The notes beneath the pieces were generated by a model, which had not been told where the DNA came from, made no database searches, and saw nothing but the letters and a program-made list of their open reading frames with translations. From Erodium maritimum (lineage: Eukaryota; Streptophyta; Magnoliopsida; Geraniales; Geraniaceae): a stretch of 64,000 bases of DNA. The position numbers were made by a program, and so were the translations under genes. Every line of letters begins with the position of its first letter. The stretch's first letter is position 1. This document shows, in pieces, positions 34,713-47,310 of the stretch. The DNA lies in contig OY997594.1 in the NCBI GenBank assembly GCA_963921825.1, forward strand, positions 60,373,675-60,437,674, read 5' to 3'.

Positions 34713-36521
34713 ATTTCGCCCTCAAAATTTAACATGAACGTGCTCCTCTTATCCAAATCTTAGGGAACGTTCGATTACGACTCACCAATGAGGGAGCCGC
34801 GGTGTACTTCTGTAGTTCGGAGACACGTGGGAGTTGCCAGACAACGGTTCTGGCTCTGTCTGAAGACCTCAAATGTACAAAAACTTGCGGGGCCAACTTG
34901 CCTATGTCGTTGTCGATCCGCTAAGGCTCCTTTTTTTTGTTCACTCTCAGAAATATTTGATCGCGTAATGGAACTCAACAGGTCGCGGTTGGTCATCTGC
35001 GTAACTCTCCTATCGGCTCTACTCGGTCTTTAACCGTTTCCGCATTTACGCGACTTCTACTTACTCGCGCTTCACTGGGGCACGCTAGTTAGTCGAAAGC
35101 CATACTTGGCGGTGAAAAATATTCCTTCTCAACAGTTCGATGTTTCAACGAGTAACCATAGCTCAAGAACTGCTGATGTATCCAACATGTCAAATAACAC
35201 TCGGATCGCTATGGAATACCAGATGGGGTGTAAACATCCAATACCGGAAGCCTACCTCGGTATAGACGTCGTACTGAGATATTCTATATCGGTCTAGATA
35301 CTCTATACCAAAATCTTCCGTCGGTCAAATGTATCATGCCGGAACACCTCGCAAGGCGAACAGAAGTAGGAAATTACACGTAGACATAACCACTCAGTTT
35401 CCTTCTTAGTAATCGCTACCTGGTCAACTCACCCAGAATTTCCAATATTCGTCAAGTCAAGATCAACCACAAACGATCACACGATCAAGTAACACATAAA
35501 CCACTTCCTCGAGACTCAGGATTTCATAATCATTGCACGGTTCGGAACATCCATCCGGCGGACCAATAGGCGCAACTCAAAAAGGGGTAATCGTACCCAC
35601 CTCAGATACTGAGGAATGCCAGATAACGATCCAATCAACTTCTAACAGACTCCAATTTTAGTGTAGACGGCGGACCGTCATCAGCAACTTCGATGTAGAT
35701 ACTTCTTATCATAACCCTCAACTGTACCGGTATCACACCGGATAGAACGACTTCGGTGCGGACATGCCATACCGGAATCCTCCTTCGGTATGGGTGTCTT
35801 ACCGGAGAACTCCGAAAATCGGACAAGGACGGAGCCATCCGTAGGTGTAACTCCTCAATTTCTCTTTAGTAACCGTCTCTCGAATAGTTCACACTAGAAC
35901 GCCAAAAAGGTCTTGTCACGACCTATCACACACAGGTCAAGCAAGAGACACCCAAATGGAAACGTTCACTCAAAGGTTCTCATAGCCACTGCGTGTTTAG
36001 GAACAACCGCTCGTGTCATCCCTTTCGTGGAAAGATAGACGTATGTCAATCAAGTAAATGGTACAACGTACCGGTAGTCGAAACGCGGCATGCCTCAAAA
36101 TATGACTTACTCAAACCTCCTGTCATACTAAGCCTGGCATACAGGTGCCTCACACAACTAATTTCCAACGGAACTCGTAACCACATTCCTCAACTCTAGA
36201 TCCCATCACACTCACAAAACATAATCGAACGAACCAACACCAACTGCAACCACATCACTTAACAGGTCACCACACACAGGGTAAACGATAAGGCACACAC
36301 GTGTCTCGCACACAACCAACATCACGCACATCGGTTAAATCTTAACACGGTTCTCAACCTGACACGGGTCAGTTACACATCACGTACCACAAACTTAACT
36401 CGCGGTAGGCCAACCACATCTCACTGTGATCAATCGAGAAGGTTATCCAACTCGCGATATTTCTCTTTACATCAATATTAGTTCTCAACATCTGATTAAC
36501 CACTTCACAAGTGGCGAAGTA
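34713..36521 (-). other. Non-coding internal region of the gypsy element
   Basis: No retroviral domain could be read in any frame; only short open frames. Sequence quality is that of decayed coding DNA (GC about 45–50%). A deletion that removed most of the 5' LTR and the primer site ends at 36521. Confidence 0.5.
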
Positions 36522-39500
36522 GCGAAGTAGCAGATGTGAACAGTACCCGTTTAGGGTTTCGGCCCCATTTTATAGTGGAGCTGCGCGAGCCTGGGTTGGG
36601 CTTGCAGGCTGGGCTGCGCACTTGATGCGAATGGGCCGGAGCTGGCCCAAACTCGAGCTCGGCCCAAAACTGTTGCTTCTCCTTTTTTTTTCTCTTTCAA
36701 AAAACAGCTTGTTGCAAACTTCTACCCTCACGTTTCAGCTCGCACTTTACTACTCTTTTAAACGAAGTGGGTTTTACATATCTCAATGTGCTTGGCCCAT
36801 TCATAGAACACCGGGTTGGATGAAATACGAATGACATCTTGGTTATCACAAAAAAGGGAACGACCGTCGTTTGAGGTGCACGTAAATCCTGAAATTGTTC
36901 ACAAAGCCAAACGATCTCATCACTGGTGGCGGCCATGGCACGATGTTCAACCTCGACTGAGGAACAAGAGATGACATTCTGTTTCTTGGAGCGCCAAGAA
37001 ATAAAGGGAGGAGCCTAAGAAAAAAATGTAAGTTATGGTAGTTCGTCCGATGTCCGGTTATCCTGCCCAATCAATATCACAATATGCTTGTAAAGATAAC
37101 AGGGTTTCGAAGAAAAGAAAGATGCCTTGCCCTGGACATTCTTTAAGATAACGAAGTACATTAAAGGTAGAATCGAGGTGGGGTTGTCTTTGATCATGCA
37201 TGAGCTGGCTCAAAATGTATGTGGCATAGCTGATGTCTGGACGTGTGATGGAGAGGTGTAAAATTCGACCAATGAGTCGTCGATACTAGCTAACGCCCTA
37301 ACAAGGAGGTGCAATGGTTTCCAAGAGACGATATTGGCAAGAGAATCCGGCATGCTTGCAACTAGTGAGACCACAATCAATCTAAATGTCAAGAACATAT
37401 TTGCGTTGAGTGAGAAAAATACCACTTGGGGAGCGAGAGAATTCAAGACCCAAAAAATGCTTTACGTTTCTAAATCTTTGATACAAAAATTCTGATCCAA
37501 GTGTAGTTTGATCGTTAGATCCTGAGATGATGATGTCGTCGACATGAATAAGTATGGTGACAAAGGATCCTTTTGTTGTGTATGTGAACAAAGAGTGGTC
37601 CGCCAAGGAAGGCCGAAAGCTTTTCGAAGCCCATATATGGATTTATGGAGATGACAGAAATAATAATCTCCCTACTTAGAGAAACCTTGAGGAACCTTCA
37701 TGTAAACCTCTTCCTTCAAGTCCCCGTGCATGCATTATTGACGTCTAGTTGGTGGAGAGGTCAATGTTTGGTAGCGGCGACTATAAGAAGACAGCGGGCG
37801 ATAACCATTTTAGCTATAGGAACATATGTATCTGTGTAATCAACTCCTTCAACCTGAGTGTAACCTTTAGCAACCAACCGAGTTTTCAAGGGTTTAATTA
37901 TGCAATTGGGTCGGTAGTTGACTTTATACACCAATTTGGAACCCACAACACGTTTTCCCGGGGGAAGAGGACTTAATACCCAAGTATTGTTGGCTTCTAG
38001 ATCCATAATTTCTCATGTCGCGGTGTTTCTCTAATGCTAATGTTTGTAAGCTTGATGAAATGTGCAGAGTATCCACATAAGAGATGGGTGATAATAAAGC
38101 AACATGGTTGGAAGATTTATTTTATAACAAATTGATTGACTAAAAGGATATATTATAGAGAATACCGAAGGAGAGGTAGGGGACTAAGTGGACTCTAGTG
38201 GAACGAGGGAAGGCGGAAGGGCATAGTCATAACCAGATAGTCGAGAAGACATGTGGCATTGTCTCCTTGCACGGACAGGTTCTTGGGTTGAAAGCGCATG
38301 GGTCTTGTCAGGCTTAATTGTGGATGGCACATCATTATCAAGGTGACTAGTTTGGGTTGCATATGAGTTCTAAAGAGGAATCGAGATCTCTAAAGGTTAT
38401 GTAGAATCGACAGTGTGATGAGGGACAATTTTTTTTCTTCTTACGTGTAGCTCGATAGGGTAGGTGGAAGGGTAAAATAGAGGCGTATGATGATCATCTG
38501 TATAAAGACATTGAATGCTTGGAAGATATTATCCCAAAGCCGAACATCCCGAGAAACATATATAGTTTTAGTTTCCAAGTCATAAAAACAATAAACCTTT
38601 TATCCTTTTAGATATCCCAAGAAAATTCCAGACTTTGAATGAGAGGAAAATTTGTCTTTAGTTTGATGATGTGCATAACAAAGGCAACCAAAAAATTTCA
38701 AATGTTTGTGAAGAGGTATTTTGCCCAAAATAATCTCACATGGAGTTTTGTTATTAATGATCACAAGTGGCGTTTCATTGATGAGGTATGTATCTAAGTT
38801 AGGTAGGTTGGATGAGAATTACTCGAGCAACCTAGAGTAAGCGCCGATGTTTCCATTCCACTACTCTATTTTATTGTGGGGTTCCAGGCTAACTGGTTTA
38901 AATTCTATACCATGTGTGTCATAATAGGCCATAAGTTCATTGTGGCGAAACAACATTCCCCCATTTATGGGTAAGGTGTTGATGTTTATAAGAAATTGAC
39001 CACACACCCAATGGAAAAAGATCAACAATGTTTTTTGTTTTCAGATTTGAGCTTCATCAAATAATTCCATGTCACACGATTATAATCATGCACAATAGTT
39101 AGGAAGAAATGAAAACCAGAAAGTGATGGTGTACGATAAGAACCCAAAATATCGAAATGTATTAAATGAAAAGGTTGAAAGGATTTATTCATGCGGATCA
39201 GAAAAATAAGACGTGTTGATTTTTCCTTGCAATAGCATCACAAAGTCCTAATCCGTGTTTACTTAATGTTATTGGTTAATTTGGCACCAAAGAAAATCGA
39301 TTGGCCGGTATGTCGCCCTAGCGCCGATGCCACCAAAGAAAATCCAGTGACTTTGGTTGGGACGGTTTCACCATTCGACATTTTAATGGATGTAGATTTA
39401 ATATAAAAAAAAGATATCACATAACTGATTATGATCATTAGTAATATGATCATTTGCACCAGAATCAATAATACAACGCTAAATACCATTTACCCAAAAA

Positions 39501-40569
39501 ATTTAAACCGGAAGAATCTGAGTTGTTAGTGGGCGAAACTCCTGCAAATGTGTTTCCAATGGGTTCAGACCCATTCAACTCAACTGAATCAATCACTCAA
39601 ATATTTACTCTACGGTCATTGTTTCCTTAAATACTACTCTATGGAAGACTTGAAAGCAGAATCGTCTATGGTTAAATCTAATATTGTCTCCAATTGGCTG
39701 TCCAAAACTCACACCACTTTGTCTGTCCTCAACATGGTTGTTTCAAGAAGCATTGTATAGTGAATGTATCATCTTTTGATTAACCTAAACGTCTTCGTGG
39801 AAGTTGGAAGTCACGTAAATGACCAAGATTGTAATAACTTGTTCCCAAAGTTATGTCATTTGCCAACTTATCTATCGGCCCTATTAGATAACCAACTCAA
39901 CTAAAATCTTAAACTGATAGTTGAAAGACCAATTATAATTATATTCTAACACACGTCCTCACGGACAAGCCTGTTTATGGGTTTGGAGGTGAATTATTTA
40001 AAAGAGGAGATGAGCTCATTGAGAAGAGTGATAAGGGCTGACCTATTTTGGGCAAATTTGATAAATAGAGAAGAAATTAGAATTTTTGTAGTTAGTGAGG
40101 TTAAAACCCGGGTCCATGAGGAATCAAGCTCTGATACCATAATAAAAAACTAATTCAACTAAAAGTTCAAGTTGATAGTTAAAGGGCTAATTATAAGGGT
40201 AAATTACGTTTCACTACCCCGAACTATACGCGTTTAACGGTTTACTACCCCAATGTTCACTCGTACCAATCACCTACCCCGAACTAACGTTTAGTAACGC
40301 CGTTGGTACCTTCCATCCACTTTTCCATCTGTTCACTGTTCATTTTTCTAAAATGGCAAAAATACCCTTATCTCTTCAACCCTAAATACCTATCCAACCC
40401 CAAGTCCAACCCTAACTTGCTCTCCAACCCTAAACCCACCTTTCTTTTTTATATTTTTCAACTACAAATTAAATTATTTAAAAAAAAACAGATCTGTTAA
40501 ACTAAATTTATAAATACAATTATTTTAAAAAATTACATTTTTATTTTTATATCAAGTAATTTTTTTAAT

Positions 40570-41190
40570 ATTAACTCACCCACCCACACCACACTTCTCC
40601 CTCACCCACACCACATCGTCTCCCTCACCATCATCGCCGCCACAGTTCCCTTGCCAGCAGATCTGGTCCGTCCCGATCTTCAACTCGCCGGTAGCAACTC
40701 GGGGACCGGAAGATGAAGATCTTCAACCCTAACTTCCAATACCTCCCTCTCCCTCTGTTGACCTCCCTCTCTCTCTCCACAAACTCGAGTTTTTTCTGCT
40801 CTTTCCATCGATTTCTCTCTTTCCATGTTAAACCCATCTCTGTACCCTTTTCAATTTTGTGCAAATCTGAGATCTGAAGAACATGTCGGAGAAGACGATG
40901 TCGCCGTCCTCCGAGTTCGTGATGGGTTGTACTGTAGAAGATGCTGCCGCTGTCCTCATGTACTCCACGGGCTCCTCCTTCGCTAGCCATGGATTGAAGA
41001 CGGGAACCATAAAATCCGGCATGATTCGTCGGATCTGGAACGACCTCGACGCGGTCTGTTCATCTCCGGCGAGGTTTCTTTCGCTGGCCAAGGGATGAAC
41101 TGGTGATGAAATGAACTGCTGATGAAAGATGACGAGCACCATGAAATCCGGCCTGATTCGCCAGATCTGGAACGACCACGAAGAGTTGTT
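40570..41190 (+). other. Gene-like cargo of the outer MULE, including a 71-codon ORF
   Basis: A CT-rich leader-like part (40570–40880) is followed by an ORF from ATG 40883 to TGA 41098 (71 residues, starting MSEKTMSPSSEFVMGC). A 45-bp segment ending in CCAGATCTGGAACGACC is duplicated (about 41005–41045 and 41133–41173). GC content is well above the AT-rich shoulders. I do not recognise the protein. The composition and position suggest a captured host-gene 5' region, but a genome search is needed to show a parent gene. Confidence 0.4.
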
Positions 41191-41642
41191 CGTCTACTTC
41201 GATGAATTTATATATATTAAATAAAGAAATCAAATTTGTAAAAAGTTTATTTTAATTATATTTCAATTTTTAAGAAATAAGTAATGAATATTCAATTAAA
41301 AATTTATTCTAAATATATACATTAAAAATAAATAAATAAATCAAAATTTAAAAAAAATTATTATCAGTTTTTTTTTAAATAGTTATTAATAAGGGTAAAT
41401 TACAGATGCATACCCTTAAGTATGGCCGTTTAACCGATGCATACTCTTAAGTTTGAACTTAACCGATGCATACCCTACGTTTCATTAATTAATAGAAAAC
41501 CCCTTCTGTCAGTCTGCCGTGACGAAAATGGTCACGTGTTGATCACATGGTACGGAAATTTTTTGATAATGGCCAGAATGCCCTCAGGTGTTCTTCTTCT
41601 TCTTCTTCTTAGGTGAGTCGCGTTCAAACGTCCTTGTGAGAG

Positions 41643-42367
41643 ATGATCAGCTCTGAAGGAAGGAGAGAAGCGACAGGAAGGGGGGAGATGGAGGACGATG
41701 TGTGGAGGTGTTGTTGTGGTCTCATAGCTCCCATTCAAACCTCAAGGACGAGCGAAAATCTTGGGAGGAGGTTCGCTGGATGCGCACTGTACAAGGTAAG
41801 AAATTGTGCCCTAATTTCGAATTTCTAGGTTTTGGGAAATCGATGGGTAGGATTAAGGAGTAGTTAGAAATGGTGAAGGGTTTTGTGAAATGCCCCTTTC
41901 GTTTGAGTTTCAGATGTAATTGACCCTGTTAAGAAGGCTTTGGTTAATGTTTTGTAAAATCGATTTTGCAGAGTTCAAGGAAATGCAGTTTCTTCAAGTG
42001 GATTGATGATCCTACTTGTGCTGCTGGGAAAAGGGTGCTGCCAGGGTTGTATTCAAGAATCAAAGCATTGGAGTGCACAATTCAGATTGTGGATGAAGAA
42101 AATGTTAAGCTACTGAAATCATTAGGTGAAATGGAGAGGAGAAATTCAAGTCTTGAGAAGGAGTTTGAAGTAATGTTAACTGCAAAAGCTGAAGTGGAAG
42201 AGAAGAATTCAACAATGGAGAAGGAAATTAGGAAAATGAATGAAGTTATTGAGTGGATGGAGGTGGAGAAAAAGGACTTGGACAAGAAAAAGAAAAAAAT
42301 GTGGATGTTTGTGTTCATCACATTTTGTATTTTGTTCAGCTTAATCTCTAGTTCAGTAGATGTGTAA
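41643..42367 (+). CDS. GRF zinc-finger, coiled-coil, membrane-anchored protein carried by the MULE
   Basis: Two exons, 41643–41795 and 41972–42367, join in phase 0 (AAG|GTAAGA donor, TTTTGCAG acceptor) to give 182 residues without a break. The GRF-type zinc finger spans about residues 22–63: CCCG, SENLGRRFAGC, then CSFFKWID after the junction. Conserved Cys23/25, Cys47 and Cys56 are the likely zinc ligands. A long Glu/Lys/Met-rich coiled coil follows (about 75–158), then a C-terminal hydrophobic segment (MWMFVFITFCILFSLI, about 160–178). ATG codon 16 is an alternative start. Similar small GRF proteins of unknown role are common in plants. Here the gene lies within the terminal repeats and converges with the transposase gene, so a role as a second MULE protein is inferred. 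The splice junction falls inside the finger. Confidence 0.8.
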
Positions 42368-42958
42368 TAGAGAACAAGTATGTGTATGTTGTGTTGAATG
42401 TACTTGTAGTTGAAAAAGATGGTTGGTTTTGAACTCTGAAAGATTTGCAATGAGTTATTTGGTTTAGTTGTGTTGAGTTGCAATGAATTATTGGGTTTGC
42501 AATGTAGTTGGTTTAGTTGTACTCATTTCATGTTGTGGTTCATTTGTTGACAGGTCTTGGAAGCAAATGTAGCACAATTTGTACATGACTTGGCTTGAAA
42601 TTTTGAAAAATTTGGACAGGACTTGGCTGGAAATATAGCAAGACCAAGACCTGTTCAAATGACTTAAACATTTCATAATACACAATGATCCTTAAATTGA
42701 CTTAAACATTTCATAATATCACTGAAATAACATTCAATCATACAAACCATACATCATTTACTCAAATGATCCTGAAATTGTCATGAAATGAGAAGGTTGT
42801 TCAAATGCACATGCACACATAAAGAACCATAAAGGTTCCACCTACCAATACACAATGACACCTTAGTGGCAACACAGAGAATCTTTCTTACAAAAAAAGA
42901 CATAAACTGTCATGGTGTTGCTGTAGCATTGGGGACCACTAAAAAAACCCTAAATTGA
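42368..42958. other. Intergenic spacer between the two convergent MULE genes
   Basis: AT-rich sequence expected to hold both 3' ends. Words such as ACTTAAACATTTCATAATA are repeated (about 42663 and 42700). No further gene seen. Confidence 0.4.
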
Positions 42959-42961
42959 TAA

Positions 42962-45900
42962 CTAAGGGATCCAAGTGGTAGAGGAAGTTGGCTGTGAGGT
43001 GCTCCCACTTCCAGATCTCAAAGGAGGTCTTCCTCGACCTCTAGCACCTCTCCCTATAGTTGTTGCTCTGCCTCTCCTCCCTCTCCCTCTTGATGAGCTT
43101 GCAGTAGCAGGAGGTGGTTGGGATGTTGATCCACCAACAAAAAACCTAGCTTCTTGCATGAATCTTGTTCCGCCGGCTGCTCCCAACGAGGTGAAGGCTT
43201 GTTGTGGTATGAAAAATTGAATTCAGTTTGTGGATAATTGAAGGCTTTGAATATTAATTTTGTACCATCGTTACCTGACTTTGTTGTTGGTGGAGATTGA
43301 GTTCCTGTTGTGCTAGGCCAACTGAAGGTGGAGGCTGTTGTGGTTCAGGGTTCCGAGCACGCATCCTGCGAAGGGCTTCTTGCCTTTTGGCTTCAATTTC
43401 ATCTTGGGTGCAGGTTTTCCTCCTTTTCTTCATTTTATTAAGTGCAGACTCTTGTCTTCTCTTCTGAACCTCGGCCTCCTTATCAGTACCCTGTCGAGTA
43501 AACAGATAACAAGTTATAGTACTAGATTAAACATACAAGCAAGGTATAGCAAGGTTGAGTAAACATACAACCTTAGATTGGTCATTTGTTGGCATCTGCT
43601 GACTTTGACCCTGAAATATACAAATTAGATTGATTAACATATATCAGTACACAATTTGAGGAAAATAAATTTGAAGCGTAAATTGATTACCTTAGCTTGT
43701 GTCTGTCTGGCCTTTCTTTGTGTGGATGTTTCACCAATGTCCCTTGCAGAGCATGTCCTTTGGTTGTGTCCCTTTTGTTTGCATTTAGAACACGTAACAG
43801 TTGTGCTATTCTTTGTAGCTTTGTGAGGGTTCTCACCCTTCTTGGTAGCTGTCTGAGCCTTCTTGTGACTGTTCTCAGCCCTCTCACCAGCACTTGGCAT
43901 CCTCCTAGTCCTAGGCCTACCAGGGGGTTTATGAGCTATAGGTGGAGACAGTTTTGGGTACCCTAAATCCCTTGGCCAATTTTCCCTAGTTGGCACTGGT
44001 CTAACGAAGGATGAGTACACTTGTTTATTGGTGCTAACATGGTAGTATTTGTGTACATAATTATGAACTTCATCTCTAATGAAACTAATACATGCCACTC
44101 CATGGACACACGGTAAATCGTTCAATTGGAACTCTAAGCATGTACAAGTTAGGGCCTTCAAATCAACTGTGAAAGACCTGGTGTTTTGTTTGACCTCAAA
44201 CACACCACCACCACTAGCTAGTATTGAACAAGACTTTCTACCCTCCTCCTTCAACTTAGCTAGGTGTTTAGCTATAGCTTTACAGATAACCCCATCGTAC
44301 CCCTCATGTGAAGTATGTCTCCTATAGAAAAGCCCCATTAATTGTTTTCTAATTTCCTCTAAGAGGTCATATATAGGCATCTCCCTAGCATCAAGAATCC
44401 ATTTGTTGAAGGAATCGGATAGACTGTTTACCTGAACACTACTACAGGCCCTAGTAGTGTAAAATAGCTTGCACCATCCACTAGGATCCTTATCGCTCAG
44501 CCAGTCATGGGCAACCGGATCTATCAACTTCAGCTTCTCCATCCTCTCCTGAAACTGTGTTTGGGACGATGCCTTAGCACAAAGCCACACCTGTGCTTTC
44601 AGTTCCTCCCCTTTGAAGGTCGTCATGAAGTTGTCGACCAAGTGTCGAACACAGAACCTGTGCTCGACACCTTGCATCCAATCTTTAAACAGTTCAACCA
44701 ATCCCTACATTCAAACTTTGTCAGTTCAAGTTATGTGAATGGTAGATGAACGTAACGAAAGTTGAAGAGTTAAGTAGAAAGTTTACCTTTAGTTTGTCAG
44801 ATATGATGACCTAGCCTCTCAAATCATTGGTTCCATAATCATCAAAGAATTGCTCCAGGAACCAATGTCATGATGCTTTATTCTCTTGTTCGACCACCGC
44901 AAATGCTAGTGGTAGCATGCCCTTGTTCCCGTCCCAGCCAACAGCACTGAGTAGCACACCCCCAAAATCTCCTTTTAGATGGAAGCCATCGATTCCAACG
45001 AGGGATCTACACCCAGCCAAGAAGTCTCTCCTTTGAGCCTCATACCGTATATAAATCCTTCTAAAATGTGACTTAGCTTCTAGTTCATTTTCCACATGAA
45101 GGTGTTCGATATCCACCTTCGCTGTGCTGTTACAGTTTGTCTGTCGAACCTGAAAGAGGGTATAAATCTGTTAGAAAATAAATGCAAAAGCTAGGTACTT
45201 CATAATGGAATTTACATAAACACATACCATTTGGCAGTAAGTGTATAAATCTTCGTACTGCTTCGCCTTGTCCCCACCAAGAATTTCCTTAGCCCTCCAG
45301 ATAGTCATATATGTTGTCTGTAAATGAACAGACATTTTCACTGCATTTAGGATCTTCTTCTGCATCTGTTTGCCCGTCATATTTGGGCTTGTCATCACCT
45401 CACTCAAGAACCTGCAAACACAAAGCCACAACCAATTAGTAGACACCCATTGTTGAAAATAAACATTCACTACAACTCATCCTAGTACATACACTAACCT
45501 TTTAGCTAGGTATTCAATGGTGCACTGCCTGATCCTTTGTGATCCTTCACAGTTGTGCTTAGGCTTCCAATTCTTGATCGACAACACCACATTGTCCTTA
45601 TCAGCGCTTGCGTAGCAGTAGAAAGGGCAGTCAGGTCCAGTGCATACAATGCCAATCTTCTTGGGCTCGTTCCTTGTAAAATTGTAGTCAAACTCATGCT
45701 CCACAGCATAAGCTTTCAAGACCAGCCTGCAAACTTTGGCATTTGCAAATGTGGAATACAGTCCTAATTCCACACCCTCTAGGACTGACTCCTCGTCCCA
45801 CATTTGCTGCCACCCTCTATACCTTGTAGGTTCGGGTTCTTCTTCGGATTCCTCATATGAATCAATGAACCCTTCAGGTACTTCTGCTCCTTCTGGTCCT

Positions 45901-47310
45901 TCTGCTCCTACTGCTCCAGTTCCACTTTCATCTTCAACTCCGTCTTCTGCGTCAGGTACTTCAACATCCTCACCATCATCTAACTGTATCTCCACAGCTT
46001 CTTCCTCCATAACCGCTTTCCCTTTCCTCACCCTCTCAGCCTCCTCATCTCTTGATTTCTCCATTTCCTCTCTCAACCAATCATCCTCTTCCTCACTTTC
46101 TGGTTCAGGCTCATGTACAGCATCAGGATGAATTTCAGGTTGTCTATGAGGTTCCTCACTTTCTGGATGATCATGATTTTTATCAAAATGATGATCATCA
46201 TCATGATGGTCATCATCATGATCATCATTTTGATCATCATTTTCATCACTACTCTCTTCATCTGACTCAAGTGAATAAACAACATTCACTTTCCTACAAT
46301 CACCCTTCATCTGCATTCTCTTAAACTTACTTGGGCTTACAAATAAGTTACACTTGTTCTTCACCACACACTTCTCTATTGGATTATACCTCTCATCCTT
46401 AACTGGTAGTGCTGACCACAACAAATCACCCCGAGGGGAAACTACCCTAACAGGCTCTATGCCTAAACCCACATACATTGATATTGCTACAGTTTCAGGG
46501 TATGTGTCAAACATTTCATCAAAGTCCTTATCAGCCTCAACTAGCTTAAACCAAGCTGGCTCCCAATTATTTCCAATATGACAACCAGGGACTTTCCAGA
46601 ACAGTAAGGAATTTGGTGGGCATCCTAACTTAGCTATTAATGTCTGAAACCTAAAGTATGCACATTGCTCTTGAGGAAGTACGACAAATTCAATGTCGCC
46701 TCCCTCATATCGGGTGAAACCATCAGTTATCTCCCCCCATAGTGAATTTCAAACATCCTATGTATGATTTCATCGGGCTGATAGAGGAGAACAAAACACA
46801 AACAAAAAGCAACAAACAAGTAACACAATGTCAGGACAGTGTCGAAGTTTTTTCAAAACACAAAAACAAAAACCCTAATTTTTTTCATATCATCTATACT
46901 GCATTGACAATGTCGAAGTTTCAGAGCATCCTCACAACCATAACTCCACAATTCCTTTCACCACAGACCAAAACCCCTAAAAATTTCAAAACCTAGCTGA
47001 CATTCAAAGGCATTGTGCTATTCAAATGTATTCTTGTTCATTTAAACTCACATTCATCACAGAAAAATCCAAATCAAACCAACACACCCTACCCCGATGC
47101 ATATCAGATAACCCTAATGTCTAAACTTCACAAACCCTAGAAAAATTCAACCCCAACCAACAACCAAGCAACACAGAAATTTCAAATCGCATGAAGAAGA
47201 AGGTTTCGAGCACTTACAACATCTGCATCGTCGAACCCTTCGTCTTCGAACCCTTCGTCTTCGTACATGTAACCACCGCTTTCAGAATCGGACTCCGAAG
47301 TTGAAACCAT
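42962..47310 (-). pseudogene. MuDR-type MULE transposase, eight exons, with two nonsense codons and one frameshift
   Basis: Minus-strand exons inferred from splice sites and frame: 47218–47310 (ATG at 47310, acidic start), 45499–46777, 45226–45411, 44787–45149, 43691–44704, 43572–43610, 43275–43490, and a last exon from about 43190 to the TAG at 42962, whose acceptor I could not fix. Exon 2 has a MuDR N-terminal region (DEIIHRMFEIHYGG; TRYEGGDIEFVVL) and a long acidic stretch. Exon 4 has the MULE catalytic core (LVGIDGFHLKG, AVVEQENKAS). Exon 5 has VEHRFCVRHL, a SWIM finger (CTCLEFQLNDLPCVH) and a CCHC knuckle (CSKCKQKGHNQRTC). The tail is GRG-rich. Lesions: run of six G (46733–46738) one short of frame, TGA at 44868–44870 and TAG at 44811–44813, both replacing expected Trp. 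Confidence 0.88.

Larger units (their letters stand above)
32143..36783 (-). mobile_element. Ty3/gypsy (Tekay-like) retroelement with TATCT target duplication
   Basis: The element is 32148–36778, flanked by TATCT at 32143–32147 and 36779–36783. It lies inside copia RNase H. The 3' LTR is 32148–34693 (plus-strand ends TGTCATGCCCC and GGTTTTACA), with a polypurine tract beside it. Only the first 257 bp of the 5' LTR survive (36522–36778). They match 34437–34693 with about five substitutions. The internal part (34694–36521) carries the chromovirus-type 3' end sequence TTTTGAGGGCGAAATTTCTC on the minus strand but no intact domain. The assignment to Tekay-like chromoviruses rests on that end sequence only. 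Confidence 0.82.
31985..39540 (-). pseudogene. Second Ty1/copia relic, split by a gypsy element
   Basis: Minus-strand copia pieces in proper order, right to left: protease (DSGANDHIT near 39450), integrase C-terminal part (YLINETPLVIINNKTP, FFGCLCYAH, VYCFYDLETKTIYVSRDV, about 38540–38800), and reverse transcriptase ([30 protein letters not shown], 37761–38006). Then come a second RT part (ILIHVDDIIISG, 37382–37606) and RNase H (AMAATSDEIVWL, 36900–36940, then EWAKHIE up to 36784). The frame HIE is cut at 36779 and resumes on the far side of the gypsy insertion at 32147 (I-D-C-H-F). A C-rich tract at 31983 (AAGGGGGT on the minus strand) may be its polypurine tract. Many stops and frame changes are present. 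Confidence 0.82.

Noticed and set aside
45736..46131. Plus-strand Ser/Pro-rich open frame
   Set aside because: Antisense of the acidic low-complexity region of the MULE transposase exon 2.
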